64,000 nt of DNA from Heliopora coerulea (taxonomy: Eukaryota > Cnidaria > Anthozoa > Scleralcyonacea > Helioporidae). This document shows positions 22,169-34,600 of the stretch, piece by piece. Made by a program: the position numbers and the translations under genes. The stretch lies in contig JASJOG010000280.1 of assembly GCA_030142905.1 (NCBI GenBank), forward strand, positions 292,456 through 356,455. The letters run 5' to 3'. A model generated the notes under the pieces. It was not told the DNA's origin and made no database searches. It saw only the letters and a program-made list of their open reading frames with translations. The first letter of the stretch is position 1, and each line of letters opens with the position of its first letter.

Positions 22169-25100
22169 CTAGAAAAGTAGGAAAAAAACCAGATGAAGGA
22201 AAGTTGAAAATATACCACTATTTGTCCCAAACTTACTCAAACGAGTTTAGCTCTTTAAACGTTTATGTACCAATGAGAAATTATTCACAAACATATTAGC
22301 GTCACGACAACCATACCAAATGACGCCAAGAGTCCTGGATTATTGAAGCATTTTATTGAGCAGCAGACTCACGTGCAATAACAATTATCCTAGCCCTAGA
22401 TTTTAATATATTCACTCGCACCAACTTTGGTCTCATATAGACGGCATCAAGTCTAGAAATTTCGAGTTCAAATCCCGCTAGTGTCATCTGGAATTCTTCA
22501 GTTGACCTTCGCTGGGTATGTAATGTCGTTGGAATACTTCTTCTTCAAAGACAAGAAAGAGACAAGAGACAAGAAAGTCGTCTCATTTTTAAGCTACGAA
22601 CCACTAATCCTATAGACTCAACGAACGTTTTTCTTTTATTTAACCCCTCATAAGTTTTTGTCAATTTCTAGCATGGGCAAATAATACCATCAGCTTCCCC
22701 TGCTTTTGTACTTCTTTTACCACATATATATTTTCATTCTCCAGGGGACCCTGGAGGTTTAATCCAATGCCAGTTTCCTGATCGTCGTTTAAAACTAGCA
22801 AATGACTTCCTTGTCGTTACCTAGTCGTTGATTTGTTTGTTTTAGTTTCTCGCATTTCATTGGTTAACTTTTTATCACATGACTCCTTTTCGTATAAAAT
22901 CCAGTCTAGTTGCTACTTCTATTTCAGAACACCTTTCTTTCCTGACGAAGGGACTTTGCTTGAAACAATGATATTCTTTGAGATCAGTTACCGCAGTTAT
23001 CAACCTTCTAATTTTTTACCATGATATGGTGGCTTGTTTTAACTCGGGAGGTACATTGCTGACTTAAGGTTATCTCGGGATATTACATAAAAATAAAGCA
23101 CACGGCTTTTATAAGTAGAGGTCCAGTAAGGACCATTTCTGATGCCCTCAGCACAAGTGATGTGACCAACCAGAACTCGTAGATAATCCGATCTGTTAAA
23201 ACTGCCTTACCTCCACATGTCTGAATTCTGCCTTACTGTCGCCCTTCCAACGAGAAAACTAACAACACACAACTTTTCAAGATCGTTTCTTGGCCACAAA
23301 TTGAAATCCATGTCACGAGAACAACCAATCACATCCTGTAATCAAATAGTACAAAGTTTGTGCTTCATCAAACAGGTTATTCAAAAAACAAATTTGAACA
23401 AGATGAAGATTTTATTTCAGAGTCATCCTTTTAACAAATAGAAAAGACCTTGAGCGTTTCCGTGCTGTGATATAAATATGACTGACTCATCTCAAATGGA
23501 AAAACACCTACAGAAAACATGACACATAGCTGAGTTTGTTCTTAAACATAACCAATGTTTTTTTGGTTTTTTGTTTTTGAGTTTTTATGATGTCATCCAT
23601 GTCCCTGTGCTTTAATACAAAATGAAAATGACGTCATGGTGCCAGGGGTTTAGTTTATCCACTTTGATATGGGGGTGTCCAGCTTAATTTGTACGAAAAT
23701 TGTATCCTTTCAATAATTACCATAAATCTAATTTGACGCGCATTTAGGCCATGTACGGTGTAGTCTCGTTTCCTCAGTCCCAATATGAAAATTAAACATA
23801 AACCAACAACCAGAAGGGATTTTGAACAACCTTACCGATCCAATATTGCAAAAATTTTCTGAGGATTTTTTCCACAAACTTTGAAGGTTTCAAACATACC
23901 CACACACACCATAAACTATGCCCCTGCATGGTGTCTGTGAACTTAGAGAGAAAATGTGGTTTGTCCAATCATAGCATGCAGAGGATGTATCTAATTTTAT
24001 TAAGGATAACACAAAGAAAAACAATTCATGATCAGCCATTAAATTTTCTCATTCTCAACTGTTACTCTGAGGATGATTCTGTTTCCTGAAATAGAATTGA
24101 AACACTGCACATCCTGACAGCTAAGTTGTAAGTTTTCAGGAGAATTTTTTGTGCTCTTCAAATGGATTGAATGAGCACACTGTTCCCAGTATATCTGGTA
24201 GCTCAACTGATAGAATAGCAGTTCTGAAACTCATAGATGCAAATTTGTATTCAGCTCAAGTCAAGTGAGTCAAGTGTCAAAAGGACTTGGGTCAACTCAA
24301 GTCAGAAAACATTAGGACTTGAACTGAGAGTGAATGACTCAAGTCATTACAATACTGATATCTAATTCACCAGTAGTCCCAAAGACAGAATTCCTTGAAA
24401 CTCTCAATTCACTTATGAACATACAGTAGCAACATGTTTAGGATGGGTGTGCCAGAGGTCTTGTACTTTTCACCCAAGTAAGCCAGAGAAAGGAGTTTGT
24501 TTTTTTCCTGATGATCCAACTTTGACTCTGGCCATTCTGTTTATTGAAATAATTTCTTCTACCTCTCATCATCAAGTTATACGGAACTACATTGGTGTTT
24601 GAACATTGAAGGATCCGATGTGGGAAATATTTCAGTGAAGTTCAGTGAATGCCACACCATCTTTTCAATGCATTGAAACACTTTTGTTACATGAAGGTGT
24701 GATATTGACAAGTATAAACCTGAAAGGGTTAGGGAAATGCCAAAACTATACAACAGAAAAAAACAACTTTTCAAGCAAAGGCCATGTTTTACTGCAGCAA
24801 ACCTTGGGCCTCTCCTTGAAACAGACTTCTCAGTAGTTCTATTTATTTAGAATTCCTCTTTATAGTTGTCACACTAAACATTGAACACGAAAAAGTTCCC
24901 TTTATAAGATAGTTATGTGATACATTCACGTATTGTAGGTACTGCATTGTTGACAGTAATCAAAATTATACCAGCTGGAGCCCAGAGTGGAAGTGAGAGC
25001 TGGAGTTTGCAGCCCTGTATCTGCAGGAGCCAGAGCTGAATAACCAAAGTTTGCACACCTTTACAACATGTCCAGGAAACTCTGTGTGTTAATCAGATGC

Positions 25101-25201
25101 ATCAAAACAATTGCATTAAGCAATGAAATCATACAAGAGGACCCCAATGCAATGTAGGTACATGTAAATCATGAAACATTCTCTGTAACATTGAACTGTA
25201 C
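22169..25201. other. Intergenic or intronic DNA with old repeat relics
   Basis: About 22440-22520 has a B-box-like GAGTTCAAATCCCGCTAG and is probably a decayed tRNA-derived repeat. About 22917-23030 carries CCTGACGAAGG...GAAAC and a GCAGTTATCAACCTT word shared with the 74-bp minisatellite at 38325, suggesting a Penelope terminal-repeat relic. About 24060-24270 is a degraded copy of the 254-bp tRNA-promoter element (CTGAGGATGATTCTG, then GGTAGCTCAACTG). No further NOL4 exons or exons of the gene at 25.2-26.9 kb could be placed. Confidence 0.45.
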
Positions 25202-26858
25202 CTTTCTTAGGGAATGGTATTGAGGAGCATGGAACTGAACCATACCCTTCTCTAACAATTTCAATGAGCTCTCCATGGAATAGATGTTGTCCTACACACA
25301 CAAAAAAACAAGGGACACTACTGTATTCAAGTATGCTTCAATAGTACAGTAATACTGTGGGCTTTTTCCAAAACTACAGTTACAGCTGCAATTTTGTGGT
25401 TCTGGACTTTGCCCTCAAGTTTCAACCTGCTAACAATGGACAACAGAATTGGAAAGGAATTATCTTCCCTAAATTACCATACCAGAAATAATAGAGAGAT
25501 GTGGCCAAATCATGCGTATGTAATCCCTTTGAAAAGTGGCTTGTTATCTCACAAAATAAAAGCTTTTTTTTTTTTTTTCAGGCATGGACATTAAGTAGCA
25601 GCTTATACAAACACCTTGAAATGGCAATTGCTTTCAGACAAACTAGTTAGATTACTTTTTTTTGGTAAAAAAAGAGGGTTGGTATCAAATGATTTTTTAT
25701 GTTTGCTAAGAGGTGCTTACACAAAGACTTAAAACTGAACTAAAAAAGTTTTCAGGACATACTAAACCTCCATTTGACTGAAACTTCACATCACATTCAG
25801 TTTTATCATCAAGTGCACCTTTTAACATTAAAGTTCTTTAAAATTTGAACTGAATGATAACCAAAACATATGAATACTTTATTTTCATTATATCTTAGCT
25901 GTATTAAAAAAACCATCTCATCTCACCTCAGCTCCCTTAAGTATGCTTTGTTCATAATCATTGGTCATCATAGAAATCGCCTGACTGACTTCAAACAATG
26001 CAGACTTTTTATTCTGTTGGAAAAAAAGATTACTAAACTGAGTTCTTGTGAAGTAAACTGTTCATTATCTGTAGTAAGTGGCTGCCATAAATATCAGATG
26101 ATTTCAAACTGCACTATAATGTGGTAATAGGGATATTTAAAATATTAATTATTTGTTGGGTTTTTTTCAAAATTGAGAAATTTGCTGTCAAACCGGATGG
26201 GAGGGTTGATGTTAGACAAATTTCAAATACACAAAATATTTCCTCTAGGCATCAAAATTTAAAATTTTGATATGTAAATACTTGACAGATTGGCAAAATT
26301 TTGGTTGCAGTCTGTAAATTGTGTTCATCTCTAACATATTCAAGGAAAATGACTCACTTTCTACTCTAACTGAAGCTTGAGATCATCGGCAATTGATTGT
26401 TAGTGACCTTTTCATCATCATGGAAATCATCAATACTATAATCACTATCATCATTATCAAAATCATAATTATTATTATCTCTATTGTAATATTATCATTG
26501 TTATTACTATCATTTTCATTTTTATAGTATAATTACTATTACTATGATTACCATTAGCATTATTTTATTATCATTATTATCTTTATCATTACTATAATCG
26601 TTATTATGATTATTGTTATTATCATCATTATAATTACTATCAACATAATAACTCTCCAAGTCAATATCATCACCATTATAATTAAGCTAGTCACGTTGCA
26701 TTTTAAATAGTTATCTTTTCTACCATCAAAAGAACATCACACTACTTCATAAAGCTCACCTTATCTTTAAAAACAAATGCTACAAACATTTTGAATTCGA
26801 ACTGCTCTGCTAACGACTGCTTCCCATCATTCAACTTTCTCTTCAACCGGTTCATCAT
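25202..26858 (-). CDS. First three coding exons of an unrecognised conserved-looking gene
   Basis: Three minus-strand exons, all in phase 0 with good splice signals. Exon 1, 26858-26760, starts at ATGATG and encodes MMNRLKRKLNDGKQSLAEQF and ends FVFKDK before AAG/GTGAGC. Exon 2, 26013-25927, has a CAACAG acceptor and encodes KKSALFEVSQAISMMTNDYE up to GAG/GTGAGA. Exon 3, 25291-25202, has a GTGTAG acceptor and encodes DNIYSMESSLKLLEKGMVQF up to AAG/GTACAG. Exon lengths are 99, 87 and 90 nt, all multiples of three, giving 92 residues without a stop. The peptide looks soluble and helical, with a basic start. I do not recognise the family and could not find later exons, which should lie below 25200. 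The exon-phase agreement is the main evidence that it is real. Confidence 0.65.
26400..26680. repeat. Imperfect ATT/ATC low-complexity tract
   Basis: Degenerate trinucleotide repeats (ATTATT, ATCATC, ATTACT) about 280 bp long, inside the first intron of the gene at 25202-26858. Confidence 0.8.
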
Positions 26859-27527
26859 GGCTGACTTCCTCGAACGAGGACTAGCCATTATTAACGGACT
26901 AAACACGTATAAAACACCTTCTTATCCAGTCTCCATCACTTCTTCAACTATCTCTGCGATAGATAAGCTTGACAAAAGTCAACAACTGCTATGAACCTTT
27001 GGAAAACTCTCAAAACGTTTACTGTCGGATAAAGGCTGCTTCCTACTTGTCGTTCACTCAGGAATTGATTTGGCTTTCTCAGAGGCCTGTCACAGCGACA
27101 AAATCAGTAAATTTCCTTCCTTTATCTCTAAATGAGATGACTGAAGAAGTCCGTAGTTCTCCTTATGGTAAATAGCCTCCATAACAACATAAATTCAACT
27201 TAAAAGCAATCAATTTCAGTCACAAAGATGAAATTTCGATTCTGTACACTTCCGTAGGATTCACCGTTTGTTATGCTTCCCGTGAGTCACCGCGGCAAAT
27301 CCGAAAAACCCGGGGATAAATAGCTCCCTTCCTTCCAGGCCATTAGCCATTGGGCCTCCACAATAAACGCTAATGCAAATTAATAAAGAGAACACTTTCT
27401 GAACGACAATCCAGTGATCACCACGAAAAGGTTGACCCTTTACTTAGAAAATTACCCAAAAGAGTCTCCCCTTGACGAGCAAAATCGTCTGGTATTAACG
27501 AGACTAAAATTGTCTCTTGTTAATCAG

Positions 27528-27806
27528 ATGGCAAGTACGCCAAACAAATGGTTAGTAAGCGGGCGAGCCGGCACGCATTGCTTCATGGTTATAGCGGTAT
27601 CACAAACATTGAAATTGGCACTCTCTTATGAGCAAACACAGCTTGTTTTATTGACTGTTTGGAAAGCTCTTGAGGAGTCTAGAATTCCGGCATACACCTT
27701 ACCTGAGAGGAGAGTCGTGTGCAAGCTGCAGGCCAAGGAAGCTTATCTTGAATTGACGACGAACCCCAGTCGCCATTACTCGCGCGAAAATCACACAAAT
27801 ACATAA
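27528..27806 (+). other. Open frame of uncertain status (93 codons)
   Basis: From an ATG at 27528 a frame runs to TAA at 27804-27806 (MASTPNKWLVSGRAGTHCFM at its start). I recognise no domain and no splice context. It may be chance, or a relic related to the propeller family, because the DNA just downstream is. Confidence 0.2.
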
Positions 27807-27843
27807 ACTTCAACTTCATACTGTAAATAGATATTTTCAAGAT

Positions 27844-27911
27844 TTCGCGCAACGAGAGCGTTCTGCAACGAAGCGCTGAGAATAGAAGAAAAAATCCTGG
27901 TGCCAAATCAG
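27844..27911 (+). pseudogene. Short relic of the propeller-family coding sequence
   Basis: One frame reads AFCNEALRIEEKIL, close to FCNEALSTENRIL of the second copy and FSDEALSTEDRIL of the intact gene. Similarity fades on both sides. It shows that the family once extended at least to this point. Confidence 0.45.
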
Positions 27912-27929
27912 CAAACAAAGAAAGATCAA

Positions 27930-27991
27930 ACGGTGGAGAGACCGAACCTGGACATTACTATGGGCCCATTATTTGATTTTTCCAAATATCC
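27930..27991. repeat. Left copy of a 62-bp direct repeat flanking a LINE
   Basis: Matches 30583-30645 with only a few differences, sharing ATTACTATGGGCCCATTATT. It ends exactly where LINE coding similarity begins. Confidence 0.75.
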
Positions 27992-30470
27992 ATCGCGTTG
28001 AGCGCGGTGATTCAAAAAAGATTTCTCACTCTGGTGTGATTCATACAGGTTTATGTGATCATAGTTTAGTATATGCAATTCAGAAAATATCCATCACTCA
28101 AATGAAAGAAGAAAATGTTGTTGAAATCAGAAACATGAAAAACTTGAAGAACATTTTATCAATGATTTGCTCAAACAACAATGGGAATATGTTTACTTTT
28201 ACCATGATAATGCCAATGATATGTGGATTGTCAGGGAAGATTTATTTCTTGAGGTGCTTAACAAGCATGCACCACTTTGCCACAAAAAGTTGAGGGTAAA
28301 TAGTGTCCCCTGGCTTACTAGTGAGATAAAAAATCTTATAAATTCAAGAGATAGGCTTAAGAGGAAGGCAATTATGACTAACCTTGATTCAGATTGATCA
28401 AGCTACAAAGCACTTAGAAATAAAGTAAACATTGGGCTGAGAAATGCAAAAAAGATTACTTTTCCAATAAAATTGCTGCTCAAGAAAATAACCCAAGGGA
28501 AGCTTGGAAAACTATTAACTATTTACTGGGCCGTGTAAGTAAACCAACCAAAGTGAGTGAGCTTAAAGTAGATGGGGTGTCCATTACTAATCCTGATATT
28601 CCAGAGAGTTTCAATGACTACTTCTCCACAATAGGCCCCAATTTGGCTAGTAAAATCAATGACTCTTATCGAAAAAGCTTTCATGAATACATTCCAAAAG
28701 CTAAATCAGAGTTTGTTGGATTCAAAGAAATTACAACCAGTCAGCTTTATCATCTCCTTCTTGACCTCCCTGCCAATAAAGCCACTGGTATAGATAACAT
28801 CTCTAAAAAATTCTCAAAATAGCTGCGCCAATAATTTCGGACAGCTTGACTTATATCCTTAATCAGGCTATGACACTTCGTTCATTTCCTTCGGAATGGA
28901 AAGTGGGCAGAGTACTTCCTCTCTTTAAAAATGGCTGTCGAAATTTGCCTGGTAACTACAGACCAATTTCGATCCTGCCAGCAATTAGCAAAGTATTCGA
29001 ACAAATATTATATGAGCAATTGTATACAAACTTAACAGACTATAATATTTTGAGCGAAAATCAATTTGGCTTTCGAAAATTCCACTCAACAGCTTCGGCT
29101 GTATTGGATTGCACGAGCAACTGGTATATGAATATTGATAAAAGGCTCTTTAACCTGGTGGTCTTTATCGATTTAAAAAAAAGCATTCGATACTGTAGAC
29201 CATCAAATTTTACTTAGTAAAATGAAGGCATACGGAATAAAAGGAAGTGCTTTAGCTCTCTTAAAATCTTATCTCTTGGACCGCAGCCAAGTTTGCCAGG
29301 TTAAAGGGTGTCTCTCATCCCAAAGAAAGATAAAGTGTGGCGTACCTCAAGGCTCTATTCTGGGACCTTTACTCTTTTTGTTATATATCAATGATTTGCC
29401 TCATTGTCTTAAAAATTCAAAACCCTGCTTGTTTGCGGATGACACTAATTCGACAACAAGCGGGGAAACAATTGCAGATGTAGAGATCGCAATGAACTCT
29501 GACTTAGACACCCTCAAAAAATGGTTAGTCGTCAACAAACTTAGCCTGAATGTGGCAAAGACTGAATTTATGATCATTGGATCTAAGCTAATGATGAAGA
29601 GTATATCAAATTCACTACCCAATATTAAAATCGATGACAAATCAATCAGTCAAGTTAATGAATGTAAAACTCTTGGGGTAATAATTGATCAGCACTTGTC
29701 TTGGAAAAACAACACTAACTATATTTGTAAAAAAATAACTTCAGGAATATCAGCCCTTGGATGCTTAAAAGATTTCGTTGACAAAGATTCACTATTATCC
29801 GTGTACAATTCGACTGTTCGTCCATACTTTGACTACTGTTGTGAAGTATGGGATGGTTTTGGTGAAACCCAATCAAAGAGGCTTCAAAAATTGCAAAACA
29901 GATCTGCCCGAATGATTACAAATATGAGTAATGATGTAGATCACTCGATTGCTCTGCACGCATTAAATTGGGAACCTTTGAAAGTTCAAAGGAAAAGGCC
30001 AAAGCCAAAAATGATGTTTAAAATATTGAACAACATGGGTCTGAAATGCCTCTCAAACCTCTTTACCTTTAAAGCGATGTTTCAGATTATGACCTACGTG
30101 ATACGTCGCTTAAACTTTCTTTACCAAAACCGCGTACAAACAGCATGAAAAAAAGCTTTTTGTTTGATGGAGCTAAACTGTGGAATAGTTTACCTGAGCA
30201 AATAAGAAGGTGCACTTCTTTCACGACTTTTGAAACTAAAATCGCTGCTCACAGTATCGCCTACAGTATCGCCTTTCATTACCAAGACCTAGGTTCCATT
30301 GTAAATACCTTAGCTATTAGCGTAGACCATAACTAACGAATCTTTTGTAATTTGTACACATTTTTTTTTTTTTTTTTTTTTTAACTTTTCTCCCGCCCTT
30401 CGTGGAAACCAGCTTATGTTGTTGAGGCTAGCGTGAATAAATAAAGTTATCATCATCATCATCATCATCA
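27992..30470 (+). mobile_element. Decayed non-LTR retrotransposon (Jockey/CR1-type endonuclease end and reverse transcriptase)
   Basis: The plus strand begins with the end of an apurinic-type endonuclease (HSGVIHTGLCDHSLVYAI). It runs through a connector into a reverse transcriptase: NYRPISILPAISKVFEQ, NQFGFRK, VVFIDLKK, KCGVPQGSILGPLLF, LFADD (active site intact) and LGVIIDQHLSWK. Stops or frame changes occur near 28250, 28396, 28820, 29180 and 30148, so no full protein is made. The 3' end has a T-rich run (30361-30382) and an ATC-repeat tail (30446-30470). The element is 5'-truncated within the endonuclease. Confidence 0.9.
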
Positions 30471-30582
30471 ACCATTTACAAGTATTTGGGGTGGCTCCAA
30501 ATATCAACAAACAGCTCGTGGATGACGTTGGCCAGCGCCCTCACCAAGCATCGATCTTTTTTATGGCAATTAACATTTAGGC

Positions 30583-30645
30583 GGTACGGTGGAGAGACCA
30601 AACCCGAACATTACTATGGGCCCATTATTTGATTGTTCCAAATAT
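30583..30645. repeat. Right copy of the 62-bp direct repeat flanking a LINE
   Basis: Near-identical to 27930-27991. About 110 bp separate it from the LINE tail, so it is not a simple target-site duplication abutting the element. Confidence 0.75.
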
Positions 30646-32311
30646 CCAAATAAGTAAATAAACAAATAAACAATTAAGTTCTAGGATCTTTCTTTCGGTA
30701 TACATATATCCCTCCCACAAGTTCTTGTAATAAAGCATTCGTAATTTAAGTATTTGGGTATTCTGGCTGTAGATTTTTGTGAAATATCTCTCTCTACACA
30801 CAACTAAACTAAGATCTTTTCGGACGATTTTCCCCTAGAAATTATTAATATCTCTCATGTAGAGGAGTTTAACTTCCCTAACAGAGGACCTGGTGCCTCA
30901 ATACCACCTCTGGCGTCTCCCTTAGGAGGGGGAACAATTGAATAATTTATTACTTCATTTGAAAAATTCAGGGCTGAAAGGGTTAAAGAATAAACAGCTG
31001 TTTTCACTGCATAGACATAGGAAGCATGCAACCGTGAAGGCACGCCTCCCCCCAACAATATCTACGTCGAATTATATTTGACCACGTTGAACCTAAAAAA
31101 AAGTCAGCAATGAAGTAAACATTTGTAATTACTTGGACTGAAACTAGCCAGCGGAACTCACTGATGAGGATTACCATTTTCAATCGATATACCTGACAAG
31201 GATTTCGCTGAGATGTTTTGCGCGCATCGTCATAATTACTGTTTATGATTTTTATATATTTTGTTAAAACTACTCTCAAAATGCAGGAAATAGGGTTTCA
31301 CTGCTTAACAAATCCAAAAATTTCCCGCCCAGCATGCTACCTTCCAATCATTGACCAGCTGAAAGGCCTGGGACCCAACTAATCACTGAGGGGCACCAGG
31401 TTTTATGACACGGATATGCTACGTGGTCTTTGTACAACTGACCTCTGTTTGTTAGTGTCCAACTAACTTCAAGTCAACGTACAGCTAGCGAACAATCTGA
31501 TACTTCCATTTTTAGTTAGTTTGGTTCATGCGCAAAAGTATCGTAAGTGGGAAAGAAGATTTTATATTCAACCCTTCAAATTGGGAGGTGCACAGATTAG
31601 GCCCAGCGATGGAAGGAAATCTCCTTCAGAGAAGAGCCGATGAAAAGCAATTCTTTGCTCCGCCCATCAAAATGTCGTCAAGTTTCAAGGTCAATAAGTC
31701 GTTCACATATGGTCGAAGGAGAAGGAGGTAGCAGACACAGTCACACGGAGAAATTGCTGATAAGTCATTAGGTAAAGTAATTAATGGTGTTTGTCTTCTA
31801 GTCAAGACTAACGTGAAGGATTGCTCAAATGAACCGGTTTTAAGAGTGTATTTTTAACTTTAAGAAGGGTCAGTGAACGTGATTGCTGTCCATTGAGATA
31901 ATTGATTGTTCGAGAGTGATAAACAACTAAACTGATGCAGGACCAAGTTATGGTTCGAAACTGCCCTTACTATCCAAAAAATGAGGTTTTCCACTAGAAT
32001 TTTGTTTTGATATCAATAATTTTCATAAAGTGGAAAAGAATAAAATTTATTCAAAAATAACCAGCTCTTATGAAGTTGAACAGTGACTTCCTGTTTGTTG
32101 CGGCTATGAAAGGACAAGACAAACCTAAAGGAATGCAATTGTTAGTAAGAAGTCGAATGGCCCGCTGCACCCTTGCTCCTTGATGGATCACGGATGTAAT
32201 GTTGAATCGTTTTTTGTTCAAATGGTACAGATTATGATTGCTTGCATACATGAAAGATTTGCAATTGTTGCGGTACACGTAAGTTATATTTTATTAGTAT
32301 TTACTCATTTT
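30646..32311. other. Unassigned DNA with one small open frame
   Basis: A plus-strand frame with ATG at 31528 and TAG at 31729-31731 gives 67 residues ending in a basic tail (FTYGRRRRR). A GTAGCA follows the arginine codons and could be a donor. No family is recognised and it may be chance. The rest shows nothing. Confidence 0.3.
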
Positions 32312-32700
32312 TGTTTAGGAACAAGGAAGGTATATCACCACGTTGAAATAATATGGCTTCAGAAAACACAAGATGTGAAAGATGACAAAATGAAGTATTT
32401 GTGACAAAAAGCTTGTTGAAAATGTGACATAGAACAAAGTTCTGGAACACATGAAAGACAACAAAATGAAGTATTTGAGAGAAAAGGGTTATATGTACAG
32501 AACAAGACAATGAGAAAAGGCTGAGGTGCCAACTCACGAAGAATTACATTAACTAAAGTAAAAATGCTGACAACATATACAAATCCTGTCAATGATAGTT
32601 TTAAGAAGAAATCAAATCAAAGATATCCAGAAAGTAAGTTGCATTTCCCATCTTAACCTACTGCAATTTGTCCTCCAAGTTTAGAGCATTTTTTTAAATA
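32312..32700 (+). repeat. Left copy of an about 350-bp duplicated segment
   Basis: Aligns with about 34215-34600, sharing TTTGTGACAAAAAGCTTGTT. A TTTGTTTAG acceptor-like site begins it and an AAA/GTAAGT donor-like site lies near 32632. Internally an about 88-bp subunit (AAATGAAGTATTTG) repeats twice. It may be an old exon that was duplicated, but stops interrupt every long frame. Confidence 0.6.
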
Positions 32701-33461
32701 ATTATGGCTCCAAAATTGTTAGTTTCTAAGCTAAAAGAAAAAAATAATCTGTTTTCTCTTTAGTACATTCTTACAAATAAAAATAATTATCACAACTGTA
32801 AAAAGGGAAGTTAAATACCCGGGTAATGGAACATCAAATTGTCATTTTTTGCTGCCAAATTTTGATTGAAAATGAGTGATATCTTATTTTCAAGTTTTTC
32901 CTTAGAACCATCTTCTTGCCCAGAAAGTAGATTTTTCATTTATTTACTTATAAATCCCTTGGCAATAAAATATCCATTTTGGTGACATGATGGAGAGATG
33001 CTGCCACAATCATGAATTTTGCATGAAAAATTAATATGAGAAGAAGCAAAACCCCTATGGCTTTGAGCACATTTGGGCATCATTAGAGTGTGCAGCAACT
33101 AGTTTCTTTACTGTCCTGTGAGTAAAAATTGCACTAATTGACTCATTTACCCTACAAAACCCCCAACTATGAGTATTTTGCACAGCTATGGAAAGAATGA
33201 AACTTTACAGTTGAACATTATAAATTCATCTCACAAGAGATAAGAATTATTTGACATTAACTGGAGTAATGAGAACCTGTTGTTGTAGTACTTGATGAAA
33301 ATTACAGATTTAATGACATCGTGCTTTTGAAGGCCAGAAATGACATAGGTTAAAAGTTCCATTATATTTTGGAAGTCATGACTGTATCATTGCTTTAAGA
33401 TATAGCAAATACAGAAAATTTGATAAATAAATTTTTGATCCTGGTATTCTCCAACTTAATA

Positions 33462-33972
33462 CAGTGGAGCCTCACTATAACTCGGTATATAGGGTCCATC
33501 ATAAATGACTATGTTATAGCTGAAGCATGTAATATCAAAATGTATCAAAAATAGGGATTTGGCATGGGGAAATGGTGCAGGTCGCAGGAAAGTGTAAAAC
33601 ATGAATACATTGTCATTGACATGACAAGTATCAAAGCTGTAAAAAACAACACAAACACACGTGGTGATTGTCGGCCTATTTCAATGTTGTTTCGATCCAT
33701 TGCACCACAAGTTTCATTGATGGCATCGGTTCTGGTTCATCATCATCACTATCAATATCACTTTCTAGTTCTGATTGTGGTTCTTGTTCTAATTCCCGTA
33801 CCTAGAACTACTTGCTGATTGGCTACTAATGATCCACTTGTGTTCAATAGTTCTACCAAGTGAACAAGGTTTGTAAATCAGTTTAGTGATTGAGAAATTT
33901 GGAGTCCAAACATTTACTGCATTATACCGAGTCATGCGCTATACCGATGTGCATTATACCGAGGCTCCACTG
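33462..33972. mobile_element. MITE with Tc/mariner (pogo)-like terminal inverted repeats
   Basis: CAGTGGAGCCTC at 33462 and GGCTCCACTG ending at 33972 form terminal inverted repeats, and both ends continue with TATACCGAG-type words. The left end is preceded by TA. The right target base pair has changed to CA. No transposase is encoded. Confidence 0.65.
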
Positions 33973-34214
33973 CACTACAAAATTCATTTAAATCAAATTT
34001 GGTGCATTTTGTGGCAGAAATTTAAAAAAAAATATTACATATTATTTTTATATGCACAAAATAATTAAAAAGAATAAAATGGAGAAGCCACAATTGTTGC
34101 AGAAAATGTTGTGACACCTTGCTTTTTGCACCAGATTAACTACCCATCTCCCCATTTTCAATGTTGGTTAAGCTGATTTTACTGTTTCAATGTTAGTTTG
34201 ATGATTTTACTGTT

Positions 34215-34600
34215 CCCTTCCTTTGAAATTTATAGAAACCACAAGATTTGAAGATGACAAAATAAAGAATTTGTGACAAAAAGCTTGTTGAAAATGTGAC
34301 CTAGAACAAAGTCTTGGAACTCATTAAAGACAGCAAAATAAAGTATTTGAGACAAAAGGCTTGTGGGAAATGTGACATGAACAAATTCTTGGAATGTGTA
34401 CAAGACATTATGAAAGAAGGCTGAGATGCCAAATCTCTGAAGATTGGATTAACAAAAGTAAAAATGGTGATGGTGTACTTAAATACTTTCAATGATACTC
34501 CTAAGAAGAAATCAAATCAAAGTTGTTTAGAAAGTAACATTTTCCATTTTAACCTATTGCAATTTATCCTCCAAGTTTAGAGCATTTTTGTCTCCAGTGT
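34215..34600 (+). repeat. Right copy of the about 350-bp duplicated segment
   Basis: Homologous to 32312-32700 in order and orientation. It is also preceded by an acceptor-like TTTATAG. The MITE at 33462-33972 lies between the two copies. Confidence 0.6.

Noticed and set aside
22930..22970. Hammerhead at CTGACGA...GAAAC
   Set aside because: The core words are present, but helix I strands do not pair and helix III is not formed. It was kept only as a possible Penelope relic.
20988..26858. NOL4-like exons and the three exons at 25.2-26.9 kb as one gene
   Set aside because: They share strand, but the three-exon peptide does not resemble the NOL4 N-terminal region and no connecting exon was found. 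They are treated as separate genes.
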